A stretch of DNA of 64,000 bases from Paenibacillus endoradicis (GCF_024721975.1 NZ_JANQBB010000001.1:434001-498000); one strand, 5' to 3'; counted from the first letter of the stretch, positions 17,292-27,387 are shown. Notes: generated by a model from the sequence alone, not told the origin. Translations and numbers: made by a program.

Positions 17292-17409
17292 TCATACAGA
17301 TGTTTGCACATTTCATTAATTCCTTTGCGCTTTTGATAATAGCCGCAGTCTCCATACTACTTTATGATAATCAAATGAATTATTAATAGAAGAAGGAGCT
17401 GTAGAACAA

Positions 17410-18354
17410 GTGGAAAGGGTTAATCAGAAGGAATTGCATGTCATCTTTGGTACGGGGCCTTTAGGAATGTGGACAATGCGGGAACTGCTTAAATTAAATA
17501 AAAAGGTGCGGATAGTTAATAGATCTGGTAGTAAAAACAGCATGCCAGATGAAGTGGAGACGGTTGCTGGAAATGCATTTGATAATTTGAAAGTAGCCGA
17601 ACTGACGAAAGGCGCTGCAGCCGTTTATCAATGTGCTCAGCCCGCGTATCACGACTGGGTAAAATCTTTTTTACAGATGCAGCAAGCCATTATTGAAGGA
17701 ACTGCAGTTAATGGGGCCCGATTAATAGTTGCAGAAAATTTATATATGTATGGTATGCCAACTAATGCGCCTTTTGTTGAAACGACATCTTATAACGCAC
17801 ATACCCGTAAGGGGAAAGTACGACAAGCCATGACGGAAGCTCTTGAATGGGCTCACAACTCTGGAAAGCTGCCTATAACTCGCGTTCGTGGATCAGACTT
17901 CTGGGGTCCTGACGACTTTGCGGCTACTCCACTCATTTTTGGTTCAGCTTTATCTGGTAAGCGAGCATCCATCTTAGGAAACATGCATAAACCTCATACG
18001 TTTACCTATGCGCCTGATTTTGGCAAGGCGTTAGCGATTGCAGGTACAAATGAAGCAGCCAATGGTGAAATTTGGCATGTTCCTAGCAATCCCCCAATCA
18101 CGCAAATTGAGCTTCTTCAATTAATTTCTGCTAAATTGGATAAAAACGTGAAAACTAGAGTAGTCGAGACATGGCTCATTCGCATACTGGGGTTGTTTAA
18201 CCCCAGTATGCATGAGATGGTTGAAATGATGTATCAATGGAATAATCCATTTGTAATGGATAGCAGCAAGTTCGAAAAGACATTTGGTATGAAAGCCACG
18301 TCTATAGATGAAGCCATATTTAACACATTAAATTGGTGTCGGAAAAATATTTAG
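17410..18354 (+). CDS. NAD-dependent epimerase/dehydratase-like protein (extended SDR)
   Basis: 314 residues, Rossmann fold. The N-terminal dinucleotide loop is FGTGPLGMWT (GxGxxG). The usual catalytic Tyr-x3-Lys is not obvious: the corresponding area reads ENLYMYGMP, so this may be an atypical or NAD(P)H-binding SDR. GTG 17410 follows AAGGAGCT. It is 118 bases downstream of the AraC regulator. A perfect 11-bp inverted repeat lies inside the coding region at 18182-18211. Substrate unknown. Confidence 0.82.
   Translation: MERVNQKELHVIFGTGPLGMWTMRELLKLNKKVRIVNRSGSKNSMPDEVETVAGNAFDNLKVAELTKGAAAVYQCAQPAYHDWVKSFLQMQQAIIEGTAVNGARLIVAENLYMYGMPTNAPFVETTSYNAHTRKGKVRQAMTEALEWAHNSGKLPITRVRGSDFWGPDDFAATPLIFGSALSGKRASILGNMHKPHTFTYAPDFGKALAIAGTNEAANGEIWHVPSNPPITQIELLQLISAKLDKNVKTRVVETWLIRILGLFNPSMHEMVEMMYQWNNPFVMDSSKFEKTFGMKATSIDEAIFNTLNWCRKNI
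18182..18211. repeat. Perfect 11-bp inverted repeat inside a gene
   Basis: GCATACTGGGG (18182-18192) and CCCCAGTATGC (18201-18211) are exact reverse complements with an 8-base spacer, within the epimerase-like gene. A stem this strong in coding sequence is unusual; it may be chance or a transcript structure. Confidence 0.7.
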
Positions 18355-18417
18355 TTGCAATATTCTTGCTGTTGTCTGTTACATTTCAGTGACCTGTAAA
18401 TTATCTTTAATATGTTA

Positions 18418-18447
18418 GGATATTCTAAATAATTTCATGAAATACTA
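18418..18447 (+). promoter_or_regulatory. Candidate sigma-G promoter of splAB
   Basis: GGATA (18418-18422), an 18-base spacer and AATACTA (18441-18447) fit the forespore sigma-G pattern (gHATR, CATWHTA) with one mismatch in each box. The Bacillus splAB operon is sigma-G dependent, which motivates the call. Confidence 0.4.
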
Positions 18448-18475
18448 ACTAAAACATAAGAATGGGGTTGATAAA

Positions 18476-18727
18476 ATGTTAGACGTAGTTCAGCCGGGGC
18501 AAGTCGTGTATGTGATTATTCGAAACCCTCATGTTCAGGGAGTAGCTAATGTTCAAGAGGCTGCAGTTGTGATGGATCCTAATTCTCCTGGTAATTTTTC
18601 ATTATTTATTTATGAAACATATTATCCATTAAATAATGACTTTGCCATATATCAAACAGCAAGTGAGGCTGAGGATGCCTATAAAGAAGCTTTTGGGTTT
18701 TCTGATGTGGAGGGTTTTTATGGTTAA
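18476..18727 (+). CDS. splA: SplA-family regulator of spore photoproduct lyase
   Basis: 83 residues, related to SplA of Bacillus, a TRAP-like RNA-binding regulator that lowers splAB expression. Family-like stretches are PGQVVYVIIRNPH and the FSLFIYETYYPL segment. Its last codons overlap the splB start by eight bases, so the genes are translationally coupled. The start at 18476 has only a weak GGGG-type ribosome binding site. Confidence 0.85.
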   Translation: MLDVVQPGQVVYVIIRNPHVQGVANVQEAAVVMDPNSPGNFSLFIYETYYPLNNDFAIYQTASEAEDAYKEAFGFSDVEGFYG

Positions 18728-19748
18728 GCCTTTCGTACCTCAACTTGTTTATGTAGAACCAAAAGCACTGGAATATCCTCTAGGTAGAGAATTAATAACC
18801 AAATTTGAAAATATGGGTATTGAAATTAGAGAGACAACCTCACATAATCAAATACGAAACCTACCTGGAGACAATGAATTTCAAAAATATAGAATTGCTA
18901 AGTCAACTCTAGTCGTTGGGGTTAGGAAAACTATAAAGTTTGATACTTCAAAACCTTCTGCAGAATATGCAATTCCGTTAGCAACTGGGTGTATGGGTCA
19001 TTGTCATTATTGTTATTTACAAACTACCATGGGCAGTAAGCCGTATATTCGTACATATGTCAATCTTGATGACATCTTTGAAGCAGCTAATCAATATATG
19101 AAGGAAAGAGCTCCAGAGATAACAAGGTTTGAAGCATCCTGTACATCGGATATAGTAGGTATTGATCACTTAACACATTCCCTAAAGAGAGCTATTGAAT
19201 TTTTTGGTGAATCTGAATTCGGACGATTACGTTTTGTAACCAAATTTGCTCATGTCGATCATTTACTTGATGCCAAGCATAATGGTCGGACTCGATTTCG
19301 TTTCAGTATGAATAACGACTATATTATAAAAAATTTTGAACCGGGGACATCCAGACAATCTGAGAGAATGGAAGCGGCTAGGAGAGTAGGGGAAGCAGGA
19401 TATCCTTTAGGTTTCATTATTGCTCCAATCTATTTGCATGAAGGATGGAAAGAGGGCTATAAGGTAATGTTCGAGAAATTAGAATCCGTCCTTTCCGATT
19501 CCGCAAAGAAAGATCTGACCTTCGAATTAATTCAACATCGATTTACTAAACCTGCGAAGCATGTTATTGAGAAGAATTATCCGATGACAAAGCTGGAACT
19601 TGATGAAACTAAAAGAAAATGGAAATGGGGACGATATGGAATTGGAAAATATGTCTATACAGACCAAGAGCAGGAGGAAATAAAAGAAACTCTTGGCAGA
19701 TATATCAACCATTTCTTCCCGCAATCAACCATTGAGTACTTCACATAA
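18720..19748 (+). CDS. splB: Spore photoproduct lyase
   Basis: Radical SAM DNA-repair enzyme that directly reverses the thymine dimer 'spore photoproduct' during germination. 342 residues. The [4Fe-4S] cysteines are C91, C95 and C98 in CMGHCHYC, and the hydrogen-donor cysteine is C141 in EASCTSD, the same positions as in Bacillus SplB. The correct start is ATG 18720, with GGAGGG just upstream; a longer open frame begins at 18636 but overlaps splA heavily. Its presence supports an endospore-forming host. Confidence 0.96.
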   Translation: MVKPFVPQLVYVEPKALEYPLGRELITKFENMGIEIRETTSHNQIRNLPGDNEFQKYRIAKSTLVVGVRKTIKFDTSKPSAEYAIPLATGCMGHCHYCYLQTTMGSKPYIRTYVNLDDIFEAANQYMKERAPEITRFEASCTSDIVGIDHLTHSLKRAIEFFGESEFGRLRFVTKFAHVDHLLDAKHNGRTRFRFSMNNDYIIKNFEPGTSRQSERMEAARRVGEAGYPLGFIIAPIYLHEGWKEGYKVMFEKLESVLSDSAKKDLTFELIQHRFTKPAKHVIEKNYPMTKLELDETKRKWKWGRYGIGKYVYTDQEQEEIKETLGRYINHFFPQSTIEYFT

Positions 19749-20431
19749 ATATTACGAATCTTAGCCCATACCTCACTTACATCCACTACGGAGAACTGCA
19801 TCACAGGAAGGCGCAAGTTATTTTGGGTCTCAAAATGATGAGGTACCTGGAGGGAGACGCTTAAAAAAATCTATGAAATGAAGCCCAGTCCTGCGCAGGG
19901 TTGACTCTAAAAAACTCCGAAAACCATTGAATGTAGTGGATTTTCGGAGTTTTTTTCATTACTCCTATTTGATCGTCGCCAGCGACTTGCTCGTGATGTC
20001 GTAGACGATGTGGGGCATTCCAGTCGGTGAATCGACAGTGGAATTGACAAACGGTTAAGGCGTCAGATCGGAGGCCCCGATGTACGTTATATTTTCTGGA
20101 AGTTTTAAAAGGTATTGCCCAATTGCGAGATGTACTTCGTGAAGCTGTTTTTACCAGCGATTTTTTAGCACGAAATAGGGGTGGATTCGCCTTTAGAGAT
20201 TTTTCGCTATTCAATTAGATGGCAGAAAGAAGGAATAAACAGGAAGGGATTTTAAGATGAAAAGAGAAAAGTAGTTAGATAGCCTAACCTAGAGGAGAAG
20301 GCATTAACATAGTTACTTCAGAAATCGACGTAGTGAACGAAACGTTTACCATTAAAGGAAACTAGAGTTTAATAATTAAAAAACAATACTGCACTAAAAA
20401 AACTAATCAAATACTGGGAGAGTGACGAGAG
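19749..20431. other. Gene-free stretch with a terminator
   Basis: No supportable gene. It contains a strong hairpin at 19913-19956. The segment 19960-20220 is GC-richer than its surroundings and has an open minus-strand frame of 117 codons with no ribosome binding site and no resemblance I can name; it may be a mobile-element or gene remnant. Confidence 0.4.
19913..19956 (+). terminator. Rho-independent terminator
   Basis: AAACTCCGAAAACC pairs with TGGATTTTCGGAGTTT, followed by TTTTT on the plus strand. It lies about 165 bases after splB and probably terminates it. Confidence 0.8.
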
Positions 20432-21187
20432 ATGAACAGTAGAGAAAGATTTTCGGATCGGGTCGATTCATATTTGAAGTACCGCCCGAGCTATCCGAAA
20501 GAGGCTGTTGATTATTTGTACGACTTCATCGGTTTGCGTTCGAACAGTATAATAGCAGACATCGGTTCCGGTACAGGTATCTTTTCAAAGCTACTACTGG
20601 AACGCGGAAACAATGTGATCGCGGTCGAGCCGAATCAGGCAATGCGGGAAGCAGCCGAGCAGATATTTGGAAGCAAACCTAACTTTCAGACTATATCAGG
20701 TTCCGCAGAATCTACTGGATTACCAGATCAGTCGGTTGAGTTTATTGTCTGCGCACAAGCGTTTCACTGGTTTGATCGCTTAGCTGCGCAAATCGAGTTT
20801 CGTAGAATTCTACAGCCGGGTGGGAGAGTAATACTAATTTGGAATTCACGTCTTACAAACGGTACTTCATTTCGTGAAGAGTACGATCAACTGCTCTATA
20901 CGTACGGTACCGACTACCAAAAAGTCAATCATAAAAATATTTCTCAGACGATGCTTCACTCTTTTTTCAAGGCAGGAACGATGCATGAAGTGCGATTCAG
21001 AATGAGTCAGGAGTTCGATTTCGAAGGGCTGAGAGGCAGGTTGCTATCATCTTCCTATAGCCCTATATCAGGACATCCGAATTACAATCCGATGATGACG
21101 GAACTGCGAAATCTTTTTGATAGGAATCATCAGGATGGTATTGTTCCATTCGATTATGAAACTGAAATATTTTGGGGAGAAGTTTAG
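20432..21187 (+). CDS. Class I SAM-dependent methyltransferase
   Basis: 251 residues. Motif I reads ADIGSGTGIFS near residue 44, motif II ends AVEPNQAM, and motif IV reads FIVCAQAFHWFD, typical of UbiE-like small-molecule methyltransferases. The substrate cannot be told. The start at 20432 lies behind GGGAGAGTG. It stands alone in the accessory region with no obvious pathway partner. Confidence 0.88.
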   Translation: MNSRERFSDRVDSYLKYRPSYPKEAVDYLYDFIGLRSNSIIADIGSGTGIFSKLLLERGNNVIAVEPNQAMREAAEQIFGSKPNFQTISGSAESTGLPDQSVEFIVCAQAFHWFDRLAAQIEFRRILQPGGRVILIWNSRLTNGTSFREEYDQLLYTYGTDYQKVNHKNISQTMLHSFFKAGTMHEVRFRMSQEFDFEGLRGRLLSSSYSPISGHPNYNPMMTELRNLFDRNHQDGIVPFDYETEIFWGEV

Positions 21188-21278
21188 CTCAAGCTACCTG
21201 AGTGGAACGTTTCATACGCTAAGTGTTACAATACTTAAGGAGTATTATAGAAAAATATGAGAGAATGCAGGTGAGAGA

Positions 21279-21851
21279 TTGATCTTTGTTTTTATTAAAC
21301 GATTTTTAATATTAGTAGCAAGTCTTTTCCTCTGGTTTATCATTCACAGTACTTTCGTGGTAATAGATGGGTTAAATGATGAATTGAAACCTGTTGATGT
21401 AGCTGTAGTATTAGGAAATAAAGTAGAAACTACTGGACAACCTTCTGAACGGTTAAAAGCAAGATTAGATAAGTCTGTAGAACTTTATGATGGGGGCTAT
21501 TATACTTATATCATGGTAAGTGGTGGTATTGGTAAGGAAGGTTTCGATGAGGCAAAGGTTATGAAATCTTACTTAATAGATAAAGGGATACCGGAAGATA
21601 AAATAATAGAGGATAGCAATGGGTACAACTCATATATGACCGCTCAAAATACTAGCAAGATTATGGATGAATTAGAATTAGACTCCGCTATGGTTATTAC
21701 TCAATATTTTCATGTAACTAGGACAAAATTAGCGTTTAGAAAAATGGATATAGAAGAAGTTTATTCAGCCCATGCCAAAATCTTTGAGTTTAGAGATATT
21801 TACTCAATAATAAGAGAATTCCCGGCATATTATAAGTATCTCTTAAAATAG
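21279..21851 (+). CDS. YdcF/SanA-like DUF218 family membrane-anchored protein (second copy)
   Basis: 190 residues with one N-terminal membrane helix (about 5-25) and a DUF218 domain: DVAVVLGNK, MVSGGIGKEG, GYNSYMTAQNT and TQYFHVTRTKLAF. It begins with TTG at 21279 behind AGGTGAGAG. It is a paralogue of the gene at 4839-5435, but clearly divergent, so the two probably were not duplicated recently. Role in the envelope is inferred from the family. Confidence 0.85.
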   Translation: MIFVFIKRFLILVASLFLWFIIHSTFVVIDGLNDELKPVDVAVVLGNKVETTGQPSERLKARLDKSVELYDGGYYTYIMVSGGIGKEGFDEAKVMKSYLIDKGIPEDKIIEDSNGYNSYMTAQNTSKIMDELELDSAMVITQYFHVTRTKLAFRKMDIEEVYSAHAKIFEFRDIYSIIREFPAYYKYLLK

Positions 21852-21970
21852 TGATATAAATAAACGATAATCTTACCTGCGTTCAAGTAGGATTGAATCA
21901 GCTTCAAGACTCGTTTTGCTGGACCTTTCGTGCCACTCTAGCTGTCAGGTGACAAGATTATTAGCTCATT

Positions 21971-22003
21971 AAGTGCCGCGTAAATCGCGGCACTTTTATT
22001 TTA
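21971..22003 (+). terminator. Rho-independent terminator
   Basis: AAGTGCCGCG and CGCGGCACTT form a perfect stem with a TAAAT loop, followed by TTATTTTAT. It ends the YdcF-like gene; the remaining 160 bases to the next gene show nothing recognisable. Confidence 0.85.
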
Positions 22004-22163
22004 TAGTGTAAGTTTGTTGTCAAAGCGGGGTAACAATATCTTTATCCGATTACCAATTATGATAATATTCCTATTTCATTCTGGAAAGGAAACATATTAC
22101 ATAATTTTTACGTTTATAGTAAGGAGAGGCAGTAATTAAAAGGTCTTCGGAAGGGGCATAAAA

Positions 22164-22820
22164 ATGCTGAATAAGTTGTTATTTCCTTTACTTATATGCA
22201 TCTTATTAACACTAGCTGCTTGTAGCAATAAACCTTATGGATATTACGAAGATGATAAAATGATTGGTAACATAGAACGGGTGGAAAGAGCAAACAGCTT
22301 GGTTGAAGTGAATATTTCTGAATGGGATAAAAGAGATATGAAAGGCAATGTCGACGCTTACGGCGTGTCTATCCCGGTTATAATAACGGATGATTTGATT
22401 ATTAAAAAAGAGGACGGGTCCTTATCCAATATTAATTCATTAAAAATCGGACAAAAAGTACTTATCAACCCACCAAGGTGGATTGATGAAGGTATCACAT
22501 ATGAAGCAAAGGAGATTATTTTGTTGGAAATGTCGTACAAGGAGAAGTATAAACAATTATTGTCCAACAAAAAGGGAAGTTATCTGACAACAGTATTTGT
22601 TAAAGAAGGAGACTCGTTACCATTAACAACGGAAGATACATTGATGGGTCTTCTATCCAAAAGTCCAATAAACTTCGGAGTTTATCAAGAGGACTTTGTT
22701 GTTGATTATAAGCAGGAATTGAATATTGAAAACTTCCCTGTCATGCTTATCTTTGACACAAAAGGATTAGTCTTAAAAACGTATGATGCGGATGAAGTGG
22801 TAGCTTTTTTTAATGATTAA
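22164..22820 (+). CDS. Putative lipoprotein of unknown function, 218 aa
   Basis: A typical lipoprotein signal peptide ends in LAAC, with the acylated cysteine at about residue 20. The mature part, about 198 residues, starts with a beta-rich segment resembling small OB-like secreted domains and ends with a two-strand, thioredoxin-like-looking tail (MLIFDTKGLVLKTYD), but I recognise no named family. AAGGGG lies before ATG 22164. A short dispersed-repeat copy follows the gene. Confidence 0.7.
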   Translation: MLNKLLFPLLICILLTLAACSNKPYGYYEDDKMIGNIERVERANSLVEVNISEWDKRDMKGNVDAYGVSIPVIITDDLIIKKEDGSLSNINSLKIGQKVLINPPRWIDEGITYEAKEIILLEMSYKEKYKQLLSNKKGSYLTTVFVKEGDSLPLTTEDTLMGLLSKSPINFGVYQEDFVVDYKQELNIENFPVMLIFDTKGLVLKTYDADEVVAFFND

Positions 22821-22995
22821 AAACATTCAGCTAACGGAGAACGATAGTTGAACAAATGACAATGGAGTAGATATCACAGTACGCACTAATTATATTGAGT
22901 TAACGGACTGGAAAAGAGGGAAAACTTATCTCTCAGTAATCTTCTTGCACTTGGGGTAGTCAGAAGGTTTAGTTAGAAAAGAGCGGAGGGATTTT

Positions 22996-23514
22996 TTGAA
23001 AAAACTTTTTACAGCGATCCTACTCATTTTAGTTACATTTATTTTTTGGACGGCATCGCATGCTGAAGCCTTGTCCTGTGCAATGCCACGTCCCGTTAAA
23101 GAGGAGATGGACCTTAGCAGCGTCGTTTTCAAAGGAAAAGCGGTCGAGATTAATAAGGACGGACTTACCGTGTTCCTGATCGATGAGGCATGGAAAGGCG
23201 TAGAGACCTCGCAACTTGAGATTTATCATAACGGGTGGGATCCTTTTGTTAAAAATACGGAATATTTGGTATTTGGAAGTGTTCAGGAAGGAAAACTTCG
23301 CATGAATTTGTGTGGTCGAACGGGACCTTGGGACATTGCAAGGGAAGCGGCGATGAAGGATTCAGGCTTCAAGTCTACTAAACCTGGATTATCAATGGAG
23401 TGGGATCAATCTCAACATCAGATGGGGTATGTCATTCCGGCGAGCATAGTAGTTGTTGCTGTTGTCCTTCTGTTACTTTTCATGATTTTGATAAGAACCA
23501 AACGAAAGCGGTGA
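22996..23514 (+). CDS. Secreted, C-terminally anchored protein resembling TIMP/NTR-like domains
   Basis: 172 residues. A signal peptide of about 24 residues ends in SHAEA; the mature N-terminus begins LSCAMPRP, and a beta-barrel-like region of about 110 residues follows with a second cysteine in NLCGRTG. Some Bacillota proteins annotated as tissue-inhibitor-of-metalloproteinase-like have this layout. A hydrophobic helix (about 147-167) and RTKRKR tail anchor it in the membrane with the domain outside. TTG 22996 is the start, behind GGAGGG. Function unknown. Confidence 0.7.
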   Translation: MKKLFTAILLILVTFIFWTASHAEALSCAMPRPVKEEMDLSSVVFKGKAVEINKDGLTVFLIDEAWKGVETSQLEIYHNGWDPFVKNTEYLVFGSVQEGKLRMNLCGRTGPWDIAREAAMKDSGFKSTKPGLSMEWDQSQHQMGYVIPASIVVVAVVLLLLFMILIRTKRKR

Positions 23515-24579
<1,065 letters not shown>

Positions 24580-24950
24580 GAGCATTAATAATTATGAAAG
24601 CACCTTAATTAAAAGGTGTATTCATAACGTTTAAAACAACTTGTACAAATAGAATTCATTATCAGTCTTTCCGACTATAATGAAGGAATGTAATTTTTAA
24701 CCTTTCAGAATAAATCCCGACTTATCTCTTAAGATCATAGATAAGTCGGGATTTTTATGTATCAAAATACCCATATCGATAGAAATACGCATTTTTCTGA
24801 CGCTAGCCATTAAATAAAAACTATGCTATTGACGCAAAGTTGAAGGGGATGTTCTACGAATATCAAAGACCCTGCAGAATTGTGCACTAAATGTCGGGAA
24901 GGGAATTACCTTCTCTGCTATGCTTTGAGTAACGAGGGGAGGTGATAATC
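24580..24950. other. Intergenic stretch with terminator
   Basis: Holds the terminator at 24712-24757. Near 24850-24940 a 30-codon frame with a Cys-x2-Cys pattern is open up to the AraC ribosome binding site but has no start codon, so I do not call it a gene. Confidence 0.5.
24712..24757 (+). terminator. Rho-independent terminator
   Basis: AAATCCCGACTTATCT pairs exactly with AGATAAGTCGGGATTT across an 11-base loop, followed by TTATG. A-runs on the left also allow termination on the minus strand. Confidence 0.85.
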
Positions 24951-25823
24951 ATGGATATGCTTGCACAACTGAACAAATCTTTAAGCTATATTGAGGAGAG
25001 TCTTACTGATCGTGTGGACTATCAGGAGGCAGCAAAAATTGCTTGCTGTTCGGAATATCATTTAACACGGATGTTCTCATTCCTTGCAGGCATTACTTTA
25101 TCAGAATACATCCGCCGAAGACGCCTAACTTTGGCAGCACTCGAGCTAAGCCATAGTGATATTAAGATCATCGATGTTGCGATGAAATATGGATACACCT
25201 CGCCGGATTCCTTTACTAGGGCTTTCCAAAGCATGCATGGGATTACTCCCTCGGAAGCCCGGATCCATGGACAGTCCCTCAAAACCTTCCCGCGCATGAC
25301 GTTTCAACTAACTATCAAAGGAGGAAGTGAAATGATCTACCGAATTGAAGACAAAGAGGCTTTTTTCATAGTGGGGATCAAAAAAAGAGTGCCAATAGTT
25401 TTTCAAGGAGTGAATCCAGAGATTGCATCGATGTTTGAAGGACTTACACCAGAAATAATTGATCAGATTAAGGGCTTTTCGAATGTTCAACCTTCAGGAC
25501 TAATCAGTGCTTCTACGAATTTCAGTGAAGGGCGGATGGAGGAGAAAGGAGAGCTAGATCATTACATCGGGGCGGCCACAACGAATGAATCAAGAGATGG
25601 CTTCGTCCAGCTGGAGGTGTCAGCCTCTACATGGGCTGTATTTACGGCAGTAGGCCCTTTTCCAAGTGTACTTCAAGAAATCTGGGGACGAATTTATTCC
25701 GAATGGTTTCCGTCTTCGGAATATGAGTTAAGTGAAGGACCTGAAATACTCTGGAATGAGCACAAAGATGTAGCATCGCCGCAATTTAAAAGCGAAATAT
25801 GGATACCCATTAAAACGAAATAA
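24951..25823 (+). CDS. AraC-family regulator with GyrI-like effector domain
   Basis: 290 residues with an inverted layout: the AraC double helix-turn-helix is N-terminal (about 5-105; [18 protein letters not shown], then [18 protein letters not shown]) and a GyrI-like (SOUL/BmrR-type) ligand-binding domain fills 125-290. Proteins of this architecture sense amphipathic or toxic compounds and activate efflux or detoxification genes. ATG 24951 follows GGGAGGTG at ideal spacing. No target gene is obvious next to it. Confidence 0.92.
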   Translation: MDMLAQLNKSLSYIEESLTDRVDYQEAAKIACCSEYHLTRMFSFLAGITLSEYIRRRRLTLAALELSHSDIKIIDVAMKYGYTSPDSFTRAFQSMHGITPSEARIHGQSLKTFPRMTFQLTIKGGSEMIYRIEDKEAFFIVGIKKRVPIVFQGVNPEIASMFEGLTPEIIDQIKGFSNVQPSGLISASTNFSEGRMEEKGELDHYIGAATTNESRDGFVQLEVSASTWAVFTAVGPFPSVLQEIWGRIYSEWFPSSEYELSEGPEILWNEHKDVASPQFKSEIWIPIKTK

Positions 25824-25925
25824 GCAGCCGTTGTCGAAGTAACGGAACAGAATAGTTCCAATATGTGTTAATAAAAGCAACGATTTTGATTTAAATAACA
25901 GATATGAGATTATACGGGTTATAAA

Positions 25926-25960
25926 AAATCCGGTGACCTTGAACAGGTCACCGGATTTTC
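25926..25960. terminator. Bidirectional terminator
   Basis: AAAATCCGGTGACC pairs with GGTCACCGGATTTT with a short loop; T-runs exist on both strands. It lies between two convergent genes, the GyrI-type regulator and the VOC protein. Confidence 0.85.
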
Positions 25961-25964
25961 CATA

Positions 25965-26366
25965 TTAGCTTTTCGGCATTTTGCTCTCATCCATGTACAG
26001 CAGGTTCCAGCGGTGACCGTCTAGGTCGGCAAATCCTGCGCCGTACATCCAGCCGTCAATTTCACTGGGCTTGCCAAAGATGCTTCCTCCGGCAAACTCT
26101 ACTTTTTGAATAAAGGCTTCTACTTCTTCTCTGCTTTCAGCGCTAATGGAAAATATTACTTCTGCGCTATGGGTAGTATCTGCGGTTTTTGAACTTGTAA
26201 ATTTCTCAAATGCTGCATCCGGGAACAGTAAAATCGTTGTTTGGCCTATGGCAAGCTTGGCTCTCTCGTTACCAACGCTCACCGCATGGAATCCAATCTC
26301 ATTGAAAAAGGCAGTTGACTTCTCTACATCTTTGACTGGCAGGTTAATCCAAATCTCCTGTGACAT
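25965..26366 (-). CDS. VOC-superfamily (glyoxalase/extradiol dioxygenase-like) protein
   Basis: 133 residues made of two beta-alpha-beta-beta-beta halves. It begins with EIWINLPVKDVEKSTAFF and ends with DLDGHRWNLLYMD, the usual VOC C-terminal signature. Relatives include PhnB-like and antibiotic-binding proteins; substrate is unknown. AGGAGG precedes ATG 26366. Single-gene unit. Confidence 0.88.
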   Translation of the reverse strand: MSQEIWINLPVKDVEKSTAFFNEIGFHAVSVGNERAKLAIGQTTILLFPDAAFEKFTSSKTADTTHSAEVIFSISAESREEVEAFIQKVEFAGGSIFGKPSEIDGWMYGAGFADLDGHRWNLLYMDESKMPKS

Positions 26367-26476
26367 GGCTGTAGCCTCCTAGAATATATTTTAAACTATT
26401 CCTACTATACTCTACTTCTGGCAGCAGAAGCTAATCTTATAAAAGAAACCGCAATTTCTATCCAGAGTCATTAAAC

Positions 26477-26632
26477 GTGAAAACCATGGTATATAACCCG
26501 ATTAGTAGGTATCCGTCATATATTGAACTTGAACCAATAAACTACCCATTAGCTATTGAACAAACAAATGGGATTTATACGACCAGAGTTCAAGAGATCT
26601 CCGAAATACTCTGCCGAATGAAAGAGGCTTAG
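26477..26632 (+). pseudogene. Protein-like 51-codon frame, possible gene remnant
   Basis: From a GTG at 26477 (ATG at 26486) a frame runs to TAG at 26630-26632. The product has a natural composition (PSYIELEPINYPLAIEQ and a helical VQEISEILCRMKEA tail), but no ribosome binding site precedes it. It looks like the 3' end of a lost gene. The rest of 26390-26773 holds only a repeat copy and the next gene's upstream region. Confidence 0.35.
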
Positions 26633-26645
26633 GAAACATGATTGC

Positions 26646-26720
26646 GCTAACGGGATACTATAGTGGAGGGGCTTGCAACTTGGAAACTCCTCTTTCCGTT
26701 GAATTAACGGGCAGGATACT
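26646..26720 (+). repeat. Dispersed repeat, full-length copy A
   Basis: Begins GCTAACGGGATACTATAGTGG and ends TTAACGGGCAGGATAC if read with the gap between; it matches copy B (27121-27200) along its whole length at roughly four bases in five. Shorter relatives occur through 14.6-29.7 kb. Confidence 0.65.
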
Positions 26721-26773
26721 TAAAAACTGCAATGAAAAATATGGTAATATATGTATATACTGGAGGTGATATA

Positions 26774-27103
26774 TTGGTAAATACTGTGAGTATCTTACTC
26801 GCTGCTATATTTTTAGCCTTGTTAATATTCGGACTTATACAATGTAGAAAACATTCCTTTACAGCAGGCTTTTATTTCTTTCTCTTCTTAATTGTCCTTC
26901 AGATTTCACCTTATATTTATTCCCCTTTTATTAGTAAATACATTGATGATTCATTTACTAACGGAAATACTCCTATGGGAATGACTATTGGAGAATTAGT
27001 AGCTTGGTTTACTCTACTTCCTAGCATTATAGAAGTTATTGCATTTATTTTTTTAGTTTTTGGATTATATCGAATGTGGAAATCTAAGACCATCAAATCA
27101 TGA
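26774..27103 (+). CDS. Small membrane protein, three helices
   Basis: 109 residues with hydrophobic helices at about 5-24, 35-55 and 77-100 and a basic C-terminal tail. I do not recognise the family. The start is TTG 26774, because a full GGAGGTGAT lies at 26762-26770 with ideal spacing; the ATG at 26732 has no ribosome binding site. It is flanked on both sides by full-length copies of the dispersed repeat. Confidence 0.6.
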   Translation: MVNTVSILLAAIFLALLIFGLIQCRKHSFTAGFYFFLFLIVLQISPYIYSPFISKYIDDSFTNGNTPMGMTIGELVAWFTLLPSIIEVIAFIFLVFGLYRMWKSKTIKS

Positions 27104-27120
27104 TCATCGTAGCTTATTCT

Positions 27121-27200
27121 GCTAACAGAGAACTATAGTGGAGGGGCTTGAAACATGGGAGCACCACTTTTACATTGAAGTAAGGGGCAGGTTAGTTTAA
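27121..27200 (+). repeat. Dispersed repeat, full-length copy B
   Basis: Shares with copy A an opening GCTAAC, the word CTATAGTGGAGGGGCTTG, a central short palindromic part, and a closing TGAAGTAAGGGGCAGG-type segment. Together the copies bracket the gene at 26774-27103. Confidence 0.65.
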
Positions 27201-27329
27201 TACGAGGAGCTGTTTATAATCAAATTGTAGTGTGAATAACACTATACTTTAAAGATATTGATAAGGACTTGATTACTTAACTAATAGATTTGTATGCTTA
27301 ATCATTGGTGGAAAGGAAATGGAATTGCC

Positions 27330-27374
27330 GCTCATATACATTCAAGTAACTATGTTTCTTGGATGTATATGAGC
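27330..27374. repeat. Inverted repeat downstream of the EcsC gene
   Basis: GCTCATATACATTCAAG pairs with CTTGGATGTATATGAGC with one mismatch over 17 positions. It lies 14 bases past the stop of the minus-strand EcsC gene and probably ends its transcript, though no T-run follows. Confidence 0.6.
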
Positions 27375-27387
27375 AACAGAGAAAAGA

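Noticed and set aside
18636..18719. N-terminal extension of splB to ATG 18636
   Set aside because: It would overlap splA by more than 80 bases; ATG 18720 has a proper GGAGGG and gives cysteine positions identical to Bacillus SplB.
20077..20115. CGATGTAC followed by AAGTTTT, resembling part of the leader element
   Set aside because: Arms, spacing and ribosome binding site are missing, and no gene starts nearby.
19861..20214. 117-codon minus-strand open frame after splB
   Set aside because: No ribosome binding site, its own terminator-like hairpin lies inside it, and the product resembles nothing I know. Treated as non-coding or decayed sequence.
24852..24942. Short frame with Cys-x2-Cys before the GyrI-type regulator
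   Set aside because: No start codon or ribosome binding site, and it ends inside the regulator's own ribosome binding site. Possibly a remnant, but not a gene.
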